Shown here: positions 28,202 to 36,854 of the stretch, piece after piece
Position numbering within the stretch: the stretch's first letter is position 1
Layout of the letters: every line of letters begins with the position of its first letter
NCBI GenBank assembly: GCA_964612145.1
Contig: CAZTBP010000018.1
Span: forward strand, 24,261-88,260
DNA length: 64,000 nt
Direction: 5' to 3'
Source: JAGNLV01 sp964612145
GTDB lineage: Bacteria > Zixibacteria > MSB-5A5 > GN15 > FEB-12
Position numbers and translations under genes: made by a program
Notes under the pieces: generated by a model
Database searches by the model: none
What the model saw: the letters and a program-made list of their open reading frames with translations, nothing else
Told to the model about the DNA's origin: nothing

Positions 28202-28777
28202 CTAAACGTCGACAGTGAACTCAAAGTCGTTGCGGTCCGGATCAACCACTGTCAGGGTATAGATACCTGCCGGGACCCGGACGAAGTGAAAGACCTGAAA
28301 CGGATTTGATTTCTCACGGAATGACCGTCGACTTGAGCGCATCGCGACATCTAACGCAGTGCCTTTCTCGTAGCCGGAAACCTGGCCGATTATTTCGTAG
28401 GTTTCAGGTGACGCGGGGTACATTGACAGCTCAAGCTCGATATCGCCTGCAGCGTACCGGAGCCGTCGGCTGTCGATGGTTGCCGGTCGAATTCCGGCCG
28501 GCAACGGCATAAGGCCGGAGTCAAAGGTTAGCAGGCCGTGATTCGGCGAGTCAGTCTGTTGCTTTTTCAGGTCGCCCACGAAGCGATCAATCAGGCGTTT
28601 TACCGCCGTTTGCAGGTCCCTGTCGGGAACAGCCTGATTTTTCATGGCTCGGACTAATTGAAACAAAGCGGCTGCCTCGGGATCGTTTTCGATCCGAGTT
28701 TGAACCTCTTTTTCACGTTTCGGGTCCAGTCGGCCCTGCAGATAGTCCAGTATCAGTTGTTCAATCTTCTTTTTCAT
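28202..28777 (-). CDS. Anti-sigma-like protein with C-terminal beta domain (hypothesis)
   Basis: Unrecognised 191-aa protein. Start chosen at the ATG at 28777 (MKKKIEQLI). Residues 1-75 are helical and read like an anti-sigma N-terminus (ILDYLQGRLDPKREKEVQ, then ENDPEAAALFQLV), but there is no zinc HxxxCxxC motif and in fact no Cys at all. A linker follows (about 70-85), then a beta-rich domain (about 85-191) ending VRVPAGIYTLTVVDPDRNDFEF. No signal peptide or membrane helix. It sits 62 bp downstream of the ECF sigma gene, the usual place for an anti-sigma factor. Its soluble form and lack of a membrane sensor suggest release by proteolysis or a partner, rather than classic RIP. Confidence 0.55.
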   Translation of the reverse strand: MKKKIEQLILDYLQGRLDPKREKEVQTRIENDPEAAALFQLVRAMKNQAVPDRDLQTAVKRLIDRFVGDLKKQQTDSPNHGLLTFDSGLMPLPAGIRPATIDSRRLRYAAGDIELELSMYPASPETYEIIGQVSGYEKGTALDVAMRSSRRSFREKSNPFQVFHFVRVPAGIYTLTVVDPDRNDFEFTVDV

Positions 28778-28839
28778 AGTACCCACGGCCTTCAGGGCGA
28801 ACTTCACCGCCCCCGTTTAGTAGTCTGTTCCAGCATCCC

Positions 28840-29427
28840 TTAAAATACATCAAAGTGATAGCCTTTTTGCTTTAGCAGTCGGCGGAGTTTCCGCAGGGCT
28901 CGTCCCCGAGTCGGTCCGATTGAGGCGACCGGCATGTTAAGTTTCCTCGCAATTTTCTCGTAACTTGGCTCGGTTTCGTCGAAGAATAAGGCTTGCAGCA
29001 ACTTAAACTCCCTTTCGGGCAGTGAGGCTACTGCCTCAAGTAGTAATTGACGTTTCTTTTCTTCGGTATGTCGTTGATCGGGGCCGGGCGCGTCATCTTC
29101 CTGAGTATCCTGCAATTGGTCGGAATCGACAAAATCCAGGAGTCGATCCTTGTAGTAGCGATTATAGATTTGCCGACGCGTTATTGTACCGACATACGAG
29201 AAGATTTTAGATGCCGACCGCACCCGGTGAATGTGAGTCACCAGCAGGAACGATACCTGGCCAAAGATATCCAGGCTCTCCTCCTGTGACAGTCGGCTGT
29301 CCCGACAGATGGAGAAAATCAGGGGGGCGAGTCTTTCCAGGAGCGCTCGCCAGGCATCCTGATCGCCCTCGCGGCAGGCGCGGACTGTTTGTGCCAGTGT
29401 TCGAGAAGTGTCGTCAGCCATCGCCAT
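28840..29427 (-). CDS. ECF-type RNA polymerase sigma factor
   Basis: Sigma-70 family group 4 factor, about 195 aa. Region 2 covers about residues 10-95 (SLDIFGQVSFLLVTHIHRV, then IFSYVGTITRRQIYNRYY) and region 4 covers about 125-190 with a helix-turn-helix (PSYEKIARKLNMPVASIGPTRGRALRKLRRLL). A charged linker (LQDTQEDDAPGPD) separates them. The start is uncertain: ATG at 29427 or 29421; the open frame reaches 29490. It is first in a minus-strand run with the anti-sigma-like gene and the dockerin subtilase, and divergent from the TPR-CHAT gene. It likely directs transcription of its own locus; no promoter pair could be confirmed by eye. Confidence 0.88.
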   Translation of the reverse strand: MAMADDTSRTLAQTVRACREGDQDAWRALLERLAPLIFSICRDSRLSQEESLDIFGQVSFLLVTHIHRVRSASKIFSYVGTITRRQIYNRYYKDRLLDFVDSDQLQDTQEDDAPGPDQRHTEEKKRQLLLEAVASLPEREFKLLQALFFDETEPSYEKIARKLNMPVASIGPTRGRALRKLRRLLKQKGYHFDVF

Positions 29428-29800
29428 CAATTCTGAAAATAACTCATTAAGCCGCCACGCAGGCGCAGTTGTCAAGTGATCTTGTTGCAACTATTATGGA
29501 TGTCAAGAACACCAAGCGCCTTACGTCGGCTTACAAGCAGTTTGTGCCGGAGAATTCTGGTATTTTTCCACGTCTCCGACGGTCTGCTATGTGAGAGAGA
29601 GTACGACTATACCTCTTGATACAGAGTGGGAGACGGTTGCCTTCGGGCGCTGTCTCCTGCCCCTGCTTGAAAGCCTAACGAAACGGGGCCGACAGGGGAT
29701 TCCACTGCGACACCGGAAAGCACTTGCTGATGTTCGAAAGATGCCCCTAATTACGAGTAGGGTCAAGTATTGTCCGTTTATTGTTTCACGATAGAGCGCC
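29428..29800. other. Divergent control region between the sigma factor and TPR-CHAT genes (373 bp)
   Basis: No credible gene: a 67-codon frame at 29591-29794 has no ribosome site and no family features. The region must hold promoters for both directions, and contains a strong UUCG-capped hairpin at 29629-29657. I could not fix -35/-10 pairs. Confidence 0.6.
29629..29657 (+). promoter_or_regulatory. UUCG-capped hairpin in the TPR-CHAT leader
   Basis: GGAGACGGT.GCC pairs with GGC.GCTGTCTCC around a TTCG tetraloop, with one bulged T and two G-T wobbles: about twelve pairs. No T-run follows, so it is not a simple terminator. It lies 144 bp before the CHAT start and could be an mRNA-level control or stability element. 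Confidence 0.4.
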
Positions 29801-32563
29801 ATGATCGATAAAGCCACTATAAAGAGTTTGAGTTCACCCCGGGCGGTCGGGACCTTCGCCAGAAAGCACTATGGCGGCGATTATGAGGCCCTAATTCAGG
29901 CGATCAACAAGAGCATCAACAGCCTTCTCGGGAAAGACCTGAATCTCGCCCGTGAGCTGGCCCAATCAGCCGAGGCCTGCTTTGCGGCCATGCCGGAGAA
30001 GTTCGGTCCGTATTTACTGGCTATCAAGGCCCGGCTGGACCATCACGCCGGCAACCACAAAGATGCACTCGGTAAATACGAAAATGCCTACAGTCTCCAT
30101 AAGAAATATGCCAACCACGAGGCAGCGGCCCGGCTGGGTCAGGGGCTGATGGACGTGCTGATGTACCTTGGCCGTTATCAACAGGCGCTGGCGGTTGGCA
30201 AACGGTCGCTGGCCTGGTTCCGCCGACAAAATCGCGAGGAGCACGCGGCGCGGGTCATGACCAATATCGGCCTGGTGTATCACCGGCTGGATAAGAACCG
30301 TCTCGCACTGCAGTGGTTTGACAAGGCCCGTGACATCTTCTCCGGACGGAACGAACTGGCGCTGGCAACGGTGGAATTCAACCGGGCGAACATTTACGCC
30401 AACATGAATCAGCTCCCGGAGGCGGCGTCCCTTTACCGCGCAGCGGCCGAGATTTACCGCAAGGCCGGTCTGGATGTATTCTACAACAAAGCGATTTACT
30501 CTATCGCGTACCTTGAGTTTCTCGGTGACAACTACACCGAGGCTTTGAGAATTTTTGAAAAAGTGTACGAAGCGTTCAGTCGGCTGGGCGACCGCAAGGC
30601 TGTCGCTGTCACGCGACTGGATCTGGTGGAAATCAATATCCACCTGAATCAGTTCGGCACGGCGATTATTCACGGTCATGAGGTCATCGAGGAGTTTAAG
30701 GACCTCGGGATGCGGTATGAGCACGCCAAGGCACAGTACTTTGTCGCCCTGGCGCATCTCCACCTTGGGGACCTGCGGCAGGCGGGGTCCGCCCTCAGAA
30801 ACGCCAAACGGCTCTTCGCGCAGGAGCGCAACGATCTCTGGCTCGGGATGGTGGCCCTGGCCCGGGCCAAAGTACAGATACAGGCAGGCCGTGCGGAAAT
30901 GGCGGCTAAGACATCGGATGAAGCCCGGGAACTCTTCGATCGCAGCCAGGACCGGAGGCGCGGAACCGATGCTGAGATTGTGCATCTCGAGGCGTTGTGG
31001 CTGGCCGGTCGGCCGGACCTGGCCCGAAGAATCGGCCGCCGTCTGCTCAAGCGAAAGCTGGTCAGTTATCAGGCGTATCATATTCACACAGCGCTGGGGC
31101 GGATGCTGGTTGACGACAAGCGTTACAAGAAGGCGCTTATTGAGTTTCAGGCCGCAGTTGAAGTGGTCGAACGAATGCTGGCCGGATTGTATCCCGATGA
31201 AATCCGGTTCTTCTTCGCAGCCGACAAGCTAACGGCCTATCATGGCGTTGTCGAGTGCCTGCTGGCACTGGGCCGTTACGAAGATTCCTTTGCGGGCAAT
31301 CTTCGGGCGCTCACGACACTGAATCGCCGGCAGATCCCGACTGAAGAACTGCAATCACAGATACCCGAAAAACTAATCAAAGAGCGCGACCGGCTGCGCG
31401 CCGCGTTAAAACGGCTCGGTGGGTTCCCACAAGCCGGGCATCGGGGCCTTCGGTCAGAGCATTTGACCGAAACCGAGCAGCAATTGTGGTCGACCGAGCA
31501 GCGCATTCGCGCCCGACTCTATTCCAAACCGGCCGCCACACTAAGTCCGGCAACAGAACTGGAGCGAATCCAGGCTAATCTCGGCAGCGACGACATGCTT
31601 GTAAGTTTTGTAATACCTGGCGAGGCGTCACTTGGAGCGTTTTGTCTTACCGCGGACAACCTGAGATTTGTCCCGCTTGAGATCAGTCTCGAGGCCTTAC
31701 GTCGCACTGTCTGGGAACTCTATTTTGTATTGGAAAGGGCAGTGTTTGATCATCGTCAGCGCCGGCACGGCGCCGAAGCAACCGAGTACTACTTGCAGCA
31801 ACTGGCGGCGCACCTGCTCAAGCCGGTCTTGCGTGAGGTTTCTCGGGAGAAAATAATTATTCTGGCCGATGGCATTTTTGCCCAGATCCCCTACCCGGCG
31901 TTGCTCGATTCCGACGGCGGTCCTCTTCGACGGGCACACGACTTCCGGCTGATTGTCAATCCGGATGACCTCGCCGCACAGCACAGCACCGACACAAAGT
32001 TCTCCCGGGCCGACAACAGCATTTTCGCCGTTCTCTCGGAAAGGCTGCCCGAAGTTGAGTCGGAGGCCCGAGGCATTAAGGACATATTTGGCGATTCGAC
32101 CCTTTATGCCAATGGAACCGCTAACAGCAGTTCGTTTAAGACGGAGCTGGAGCGCACGGATGGATTTATTCACATAGCCACGCACGCCTCGCGCTCGTCG
32201 GAGAATCCATTGTTTTCGAGGATTTCGCTCTCGGATGGTCCTTTCTACCCGTTTGATCTTTTTAACGCCGGGATCAAAGCGCAGCTTGTCACGCTGTCCG
32301 GGTGCCAGACGGCCGCGTCAGGATTATACTACGGCCATTCTTTCAATCTGGCCAAGGCGTTTTATCAATCGGGGAGTCGCCACGTGCTGGCCTCGCTGTG
32401 GCCGATATCAGACACGGTCAGCAAGTCGTTCATGCTGCGGTTCTACATCAGCCTGCGAAAATCCAACAGTGTCGCCGGGGCATACCGGGAGGCTGTTGAC
32501 GCTACCGCCGACGAGATCGGCAACCCGGCGCTTTGGAGCGCCTTCGTGCTGCTGGGAATGTAA
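29801..32563 (+). CDS. TPR-CHAT caspase-like protease
   Basis: Large soluble protein, 920 aa. Residues about 15-500 form roughly ten tetratricopeptide repeats (NIGLVYHRLDKNRLALQWFDKA is one clear case). A helical linker (about 510-590) leads to a C-terminal CHAT domain (about 600-920). The caspase-like dyad is intact: His795 in IHIATHAS and Cys835 in LVTLSGCQTAASG; the domain closes with HVLASLWPISD and the usual ALWSAFVLLG end. CHAT proteases work in conflict and death pathways; Csx29 of type III-E CRISPR is a TPR-CHAT enzyme that cuts a sigma-factor inhibitor. Here the neighbours are an ECF sigma factor and an anti-sigma-like protein. Trigger and substrate unknown. Confidence 0.9.
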   Translation: MIDKATIKSLSSPRAVGTFARKHYGGDYEALIQAINKSINSLLGKDLNLARELAQSAEACFAAMPEKFGPYLLAIKARLDHHAGNHKDALGKYENAYSLHKKYANHEAAARLGQGLMDVLMYLGRYQQALAVGKRSLAWFRRQNREEHAARVMTNIGLVYHRLDKNRLALQWFDKARDIFSGRNELALATVEFNRANIYANMNQLPEAASLYRAAAEIYRKAGLDVFYNKAIYSIAYLEFLGDNYTEALRIFEKVYEAFSRLGDRKAVAVTRLDLVEINIHLNQFGTAIIHGHEVIEEFKDLGMRYEHAKAQYFVALAHLHLGDLRQAGSALRNAKRLFAQERNDLWLGMVALARAKVQIQAGRAEMAAKTSDEARELFDRSQDRRRGTDAEIVHLEALWLAGRPDLARRIGRRLLKRKLVSYQAYHIHTALGRMLVDDKRYKKALIEFQAAVEVVERMLAGLYPDEIRFFFAADKLTAYHGVVECLLALGRYEDSFAGNLRALTTLNRRQIPTEELQSQIPEKLIKERDRLRAALKRLGGFPQAGHRGLRSEHLTETEQQLWSTEQRIRARLYSKPAATLSPATELERIQANLGSDDMLVSFVIPGEASLGAFCLTADNLRFVPLEISLEALRRTVWELYFVLERAVFDHRQRRHGAEATEYYLQQLAAHLLKPVLREVSREKIIILADGIFAQIPYPALLDSDGGPLRRAHDFRLIVNPDDLAAQHSTDTKFSRADNSIFAVLSERLPEVESEARGIKDIFGDSTLYANGTANSSSFKTELERTDGFIHIATHASRSSENPLFSRISLSDGPFYPFDLFNAGIKAQLVTLSGCQTAASGLYYGHSFNLAKAFYQSGSRHVLASLWPISDTVSKSFMLRFYISLRKSNSVAGAYREAVDATADEIGNPALWSAFVLLGM

Positions 32564-32568
32564 CCGAC

Positions 32569-34068
32569 CTACCTGTCTCGTCCCGAAGCTTTTACCAATG
32601 AATGTATTTCATCGACCGGCGCCTGCTTTAGTTGATCCGGTGTGACACGCCAGCCCCAGTTTCCGTTGCGGGTAGCGGGCGTATTCATCCGGGCTGATTC
32701 ACCCAGCCCGAGAACATCCTGAAGCGGAATAACGGCCCAGTTGGCCGGAGAACGCAAGGCCAGACGGATGAACGCCACCGGGAGCTGTTCACGCTCAACT
32801 TTGCTGCCGAGATACTCGTAGAGGCGCTTTTTGTCGGCCTTCCGCGCTTCGGTATCAAACCAGCCAAGCACGGTATTGTTGTCGTGGGTTCCGGTGTAGA
32901 CGACAGCGTTTGGTTCGTAATTGTGCGGGAGATACGGATGCTTCGGGTTGTCTTCACCAAAAGCGAACAGCAGGATCTTCATGCCCGGGAACCCGTACCG
33001 TTCCATCGTCTCGGTGACATCCTCGGTAATAGTACCGAGATCCTCGGCGACGACCGGTAGTTCATCGAAGTGGTTCTTGAGAGTCGTGAGGAAGTCATCA
33101 GCCGGTACGTCGACCCAGTTCCCTTTTTGAGCCGTCTTGTGCGACGCGGGGACCTCCCAGAACGCGACCAGGCCCCGAAAGTGGTCGATCCGCACGACGT
33201 CGTACAGACGGAACATGTGTTCGAGCCGTGCGATCCACCAGGAATAGTTGGTTTCACCCAGCGCCTGCCAGTCGTAGACAGGATTGCCCCACAGCTGTCC
33301 GGTTTTGCTGAAGTAGTCCGGCGGGACGCCGGCGACAGCCGTAGGTCTTTTGCGGTCGTTGAGCTTAAAGATTTCGGTATTGGCCCAGGTGTCGGCGGAG
33401 TCATAGTTGACATAGATCGGGATGTCACCAAATATCCTTATTCCGCGCTGGTTCGCGGTTTCTTTGAGCGCGGTCCACTGGCGGAAAAAGAGAAATTGTT
33501 CGAATTTGATGGGCTCGATTTCATCGTTGTGTTTACGCCGAATTTCCTCGAGTGCATCTGCATTTCGATCACGGAGTTCTTTCGGCCACTTACTCCAGAC
33601 AACGCCGTCGTGAAAACGCTTGATCACAACAAACAGTGCGTAGTCGTCAAGCCAACCGCTTTCATGTTCGCAAAAATGTTCAAACTCATCCCGGTCGGTA
33701 CGTATTCGAAAGGAGTTCCAGGCGAGATCGAGGAGGTTGGTTTTGTACTCCACGACCGCATCGTAATCGACTCGATCATCAGGAAATTCCGGAACGGGCT
33801 GCGTGTCGCGCATATCCAGGAAGCCCTCGTCAATGAGGCGGTCCGGGCTGATGAGGTACCTGTTTCCGGCGAATGCCGAGGCACTGGAATACGGTGAGTT
33901 GCCGTGGACGGCATCGATCGGGTGCAGCGGCAGCACCTGCCAGAGAGTCATGCCGGATCGTTTGAAAACGTCGAGAAACCGATAGGCACCCGGCCCGAGA
34001 TCACCAATGCCGTAGGCTGACGGGAGGGATGAGACATGAAGCAGTATGCCGGCGGCCCGGTCAATCAT
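32569..34068 (-). CDS. malQ: 4-alpha-glucanotransferase (amylomaltase, GH77)
   Basis: Transfers maltooligosaccharide segments between glucans, 499 aa, the bacterial MalQ size. Family motifs: RAAGILLHVSSLPSAYGIGDLG at the start (ILLHVSSLP), WQVLPLHPID, then catalytic nucleophile Asp in VRIDHFRG, acid/base Glu in VAEDLGTIT and the third carboxylate in TGTHDNNT. Last gene of the glucan cluster; its start overlaps the treY stop by 4 bp. It would trim and recycle the short chains left by TreZ and GlgB. Convergent with the CHAT gene, 5 bp between stops and no visible terminator. Confidence 0.93.
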   Translation of the reverse strand: MIDRAAGILLHVSSLPSAYGIGDLGPGAYRFLDVFKRSGMTLWQVLPLHPIDAVHGNSPYSSASAFAGNRYLISPDRLIDEGFLDMRDTQPVPEFPDDRVDYDAVVEYKTNLLDLAWNSFRIRTDRDEFEHFCEHESGWLDDYALFVVIKRFHDGVVWSKWPKELRDRNADALEEIRRKHNDEIEPIKFEQFLFFRQWTALKETANQRGIRIFGDIPIYVNYDSADTWANTEIFKLNDRKRPTAVAGVPPDYFSKTGQLWGNPVYDWQALGETNYSWWIARLEHMFRLYDVVRIDHFRGLVAFWEVPASHKTAQKGNWVDVPADDFLTTLKNHFDELPVVAEDLGTITEDVTETMERYGFPGMKILLFAFGEDNPKHPYLPHNYEPNAVVYTGTHDNNTVLGWFDTEARKADKKRLYEYLGSKVEREQLPVAFIRLALRSPANWAVIPLQDVLGLGESARMNTPATRNGNWGWRVTPDQLKQAPVDEIHSLVKASGRDR

Positions 34069-36854
34069 GAGGTCTCCTCGTTTATCAGGATCGCGACGGG
34101 GAATCGATTGAGTATCTGCCCGGCGCGGATGTTTTCATTCACAGTCAGTTGTTCGTTGGTGAAAATGTTCCGCCACTTCGGCGGTGCCTCCTCAGGAAGT
34201 TGTATCTCTGTTTGATCCCATACGTTCTCACCCACCGGGAATTGATTTTCCGAGATCAGCGAGGTCATCAGTCTTGGGACCACAACCATCGCCCAGTGAT
34301 CGCGGTGGCGACGGGCATAAGCCACGAGATTGTTGGCCCGTGGGCCTTGGACCTCGCAGGGGATATAGTCGCCGTCGCGAAAGAGCTCTTCATGAGCTGA
34401 TCGAGCGACAAGACCTGTATGCGTCACAAAGAGCTTAATATCTCCCTCGTACATGGAATTCATCGCATCGGCAAGCAGTCCGTCACGGTCATTCTTCAAT
34501 CTCTTGCGGATAGCGGCAAGCCGGTTGGTGCGGAGGCTGAAATCCACCGGTCGACGGTTATCGGGGTCAACCATGCTGAAGTCCCACAACTCGTTGCCCT
34601 GATAGAAGTCGGGGACACCCGGGCATGTCAACTTCAGGGTCAACTGCGAGAGGCTGTTAAGCAGCCCGAACCAAGTGACTTTTCGGCAGAACGGTGAGAA
34701 CGACACCAGAAATGCGTCCTCCTTCAGAGCGGCATCAATGAAATAAAGGTGGGCGTTTTCATAGCTGTTGTCCGGCTTGAGCCAGGCGGTATGGACCTTG
34801 GCTTCCCGGATGGCCTTGATGATATACTCCTTTAATCGGTTCGGAAACGCATCTCTTTCTTCTTCCTGAATCGGCCAGTGGGCAAGCAGCGCCTGGTAGA
34901 AAAAGTACTCATCGTTCTTATCGGGGACCTTAGCGCCGGCCACCGTCTTGCGCTTCTTGTTGAGTTTGCGCCAGGTGCGAATCATAAAGTCCCACTCATC
35001 GGGCATTTCAGACAAGACGTTGAGCCGGGCGCGGGCATCCTCTCCCCGCTTGGTGTCGTGCGTCGCAGTCGTGACCATTGCAGAGGAGTGACGTCCGCTC
35101 TGCTTGATATTGAATTGATGGAACTCGTCAACAGAGACGCCAAACCGGTTGGGACTGCCGCCGACTTCGTTGAGCGAAAGCAGGCGGCAGTAGATATATA
35201 GACAGGTGTCCTCGACTCCCTTGGCCATCAGCGGACCGGTCACCTGTTGAAAACGCATCACAAAATCGATCGCCTGCTTCCGCTGGCTTTCCGTCGCCAT
35301 TTCCTGGTGACGCAAATGAAGAAACTTATGAATGAATTCCAGTTCGTAGGTCAGGTCGGGATTGTGATCGCGAGCTTTTTTTACGGCGTGATCGATTACA
35401 GCCCGATCCTGATCGGAAAAGTGATTTCTGTTAATATAGGTCCGGTAAACGGGGAAATAAGCCATGACCTCAACCAGCGCCCGACGGAGCCCATACAGGG
35501 TGATATCATACCCGTAGCGATCCCTGGCCGAGATCCGTTTAAGAAAGTGCGCCAAATTGTCAATGTTGCCGGCAAGGTGTTTGTCGACCATCAGCCGTTT
35601 CATGTTCGCTACCAGCGTCTCCCATGAAAACTGCAATCTTGCAAAGCGATTGTACAGGCGGCTGAATTTTGCTTCGTGTTCATTGTCAGCCAGCACGGAG
35701 TTGATGGCATTTAGCGATTCGTAACCGGTTGTTCCGGCCACCGACCAATCTGCGGGAAGCCGTTCGCCGTGTTCAAGAATCTTTTCGACAACGACATACG
35801 CGTCGGGGGCTATTTTTCGAAGGCGATGCAGGTACTCATCGGGATCATTCAGCCCATCGATGTGATCGATCCGCAGCCCCTGTACTATGCCCTTGTCACA
35901 AAGTTCCTTGACGAGCGCATGCGTTTCATCGAATACGGCACGATCCTCAAGGCGGACAGAGATTAGATTATTGATGGTGAAGAACCGCCGGTAATTGATT
36001 TCTTCGGTTGCGACCTTCCAAAACGACAGCCGAAAGTGCTGCTCGAGTAAAAGCTCATTCAACAGACTGTAGCTGTCGTCGTCGCCGGGAACACCGTTGA
36101 ATTCGGTGAGCGTTTCATCGATAAATACCCGAATCGCCTCATTGCCGGTGTACAGGCCCCGGAGGAGTTTTTTCGTGAAACGAATCTGTTCGTACCGTTC
36201 GTTGATTCTATGGGGTCCGGGGAGATCGTTGAGCGTGTGGACGGTGCCGATGAACTTGAGGAGGGCCGGGTGATGGGCACCGAGTGTCTCTTCGAGTCGC
36301 TCGATCTTGTGAGTGAATACCGTAACGTAGGATTCGATCCTCACCGGAAATCTCAATTCGTAATAATTTATTGAAAGTCCGGATTCATTGTATTTGAGCG
36401 AGATTTCACCGGCCTCGAGCGCCTCGCCGTAAAACTTTCCGAGAAAAGGCGCCAGGAGTCGGCCGCGAAGGGATTCATAAAAGTGGTCCCAGCGGATGTC
36501 GAAGTAGTGGACATATCGCGAGCCTTCACCGTTTTCCAGCACGTCCATCAGCATCACGTTGTCGCTCTCGAACGCCATGTGATTCGGGACAATGTCCGCA
36601 AGGCGATTCAGCCCGGCGGCATCGGCAGCTTTGCACAACGACTCCAGCCCAACGCGGCCGCCAAGCTCGTCGTTGACCAGCGTTGGATCGACAACATCGT
36701 ACCCGTGCGTCGAGCCCATTGTGGCTTTGAATATCGGTGACAGGTAAATATCGGAGATGCCGAGATCGGCAAGATACGGCACCAGTGACTCGGCATCGGA
36801 AAACTTGAAATCCGGGGTAAGCTGCAATCGGTACGTGGCTCGTGGAACGTGCAT
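34065..36854 (-). CDS. treY: Malto-oligosyltrehalose synthase (GH13_26)
   Basis: Converts the reducing-end alpha-1,4 bond of a glucan chain into a trehalose-type alpha-1,1 bond. 929 aa, a normal to slightly long TreY. Start PRATYRLQLTPDFKFSDAE is typical; SPIFKATMGSTHGYDVVDP, nucleophile Asp in LRIDHIDGL, acid/base Glu in VVEKILEHGERLP, and TATHDTKRGEDARAR are the family's signature regions. The start and the previous gene's stop share bases (TGATG), and its own stop overlaps malQ, so translation is coupled. Works with TreZ, encoded two genes upstream in the same operon. Confidence 0.94.
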   Translation of the reverse strand: MHVPRATYRLQLTPDFKFSDAESLVPYLADLGISDIYLSPIFKATMGSTHGYDVVDPTLVNDELGGRVGLESLCKAADAAGLNRLADIVPNHMAFESDNVMLMDVLENGEGSRYVHYFDIRWDHFYESLRGRLLAPFLGKFYGEALEAGEISLKYNESGLSINYYELRFPVRIESYVTVFTHKIERLEETLGAHHPALLKFIGTVHTLNDLPGPHRINERYEQIRFTKKLLRGLYTGNEAIRVFIDETLTEFNGVPGDDDSYSLLNELLLEQHFRLSFWKVATEEINYRRFFTINNLISVRLEDRAVFDETHALVKELCDKGIVQGLRIDHIDGLNDPDEYLHRLRKIAPDAYVVVEKILEHGERLPADWSVAGTTGYESLNAINSVLADNEHEAKFSRLYNRFARLQFSWETLVANMKRLMVDKHLAGNIDNLAHFLKRISARDRYGYDITLYGLRRALVEVMAYFPVYRTYINRNHFSDQDRAVIDHAVKKARDHNPDLTYELEFIHKFLHLRHQEMATESQRKQAIDFVMRFQQVTGPLMAKGVEDTCLYIYCRLLSLNEVGGSPNRFGVSVDEFHQFNIKQSGRHSSAMVTTATHDTKRGEDARARLNVLSEMPDEWDFMIRTWRKLNKKRKTVAGAKVPDKNDEYFFYQALLAHWPIQEEERDAFPNRLKEYIIKAIREAKVHTAWLKPDNSYENAHLYFIDAALKEDAFLVSFSPFCRKVTWFGLLNSLSQLTLKLTCPGVPDFYQGNELWDFSMVDPDNRRPVDFSLRTNRLAAIRKRLKNDRDGLLADAMNSMYEGDIKLFVTHTGLVARSAHEELFRDGDYIPCEVQGPRANNLVAYARRHRDHWAMVVVPRLMTSLISENQFPVGENVWDQTEIQLPEEAPPKWRNIFTNEQLTVNENIRAGQILNRFPVAILINEETS

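Noticed and set aside
29591..29794. 67-codon frame in the divergent region before the CHAT gene
   Set aside because: No ribosome site, atypical composition, and it runs through the strong hairpin; unlikely to be translated.
26587..32563. A true type III-E CRISPR (Craspase) locus
   Set aside because: No gRAMP/Cas7-11 effector, no adaptation genes and no repeat array in the window; only the TPR-CHAT and sigma parts are comparable.
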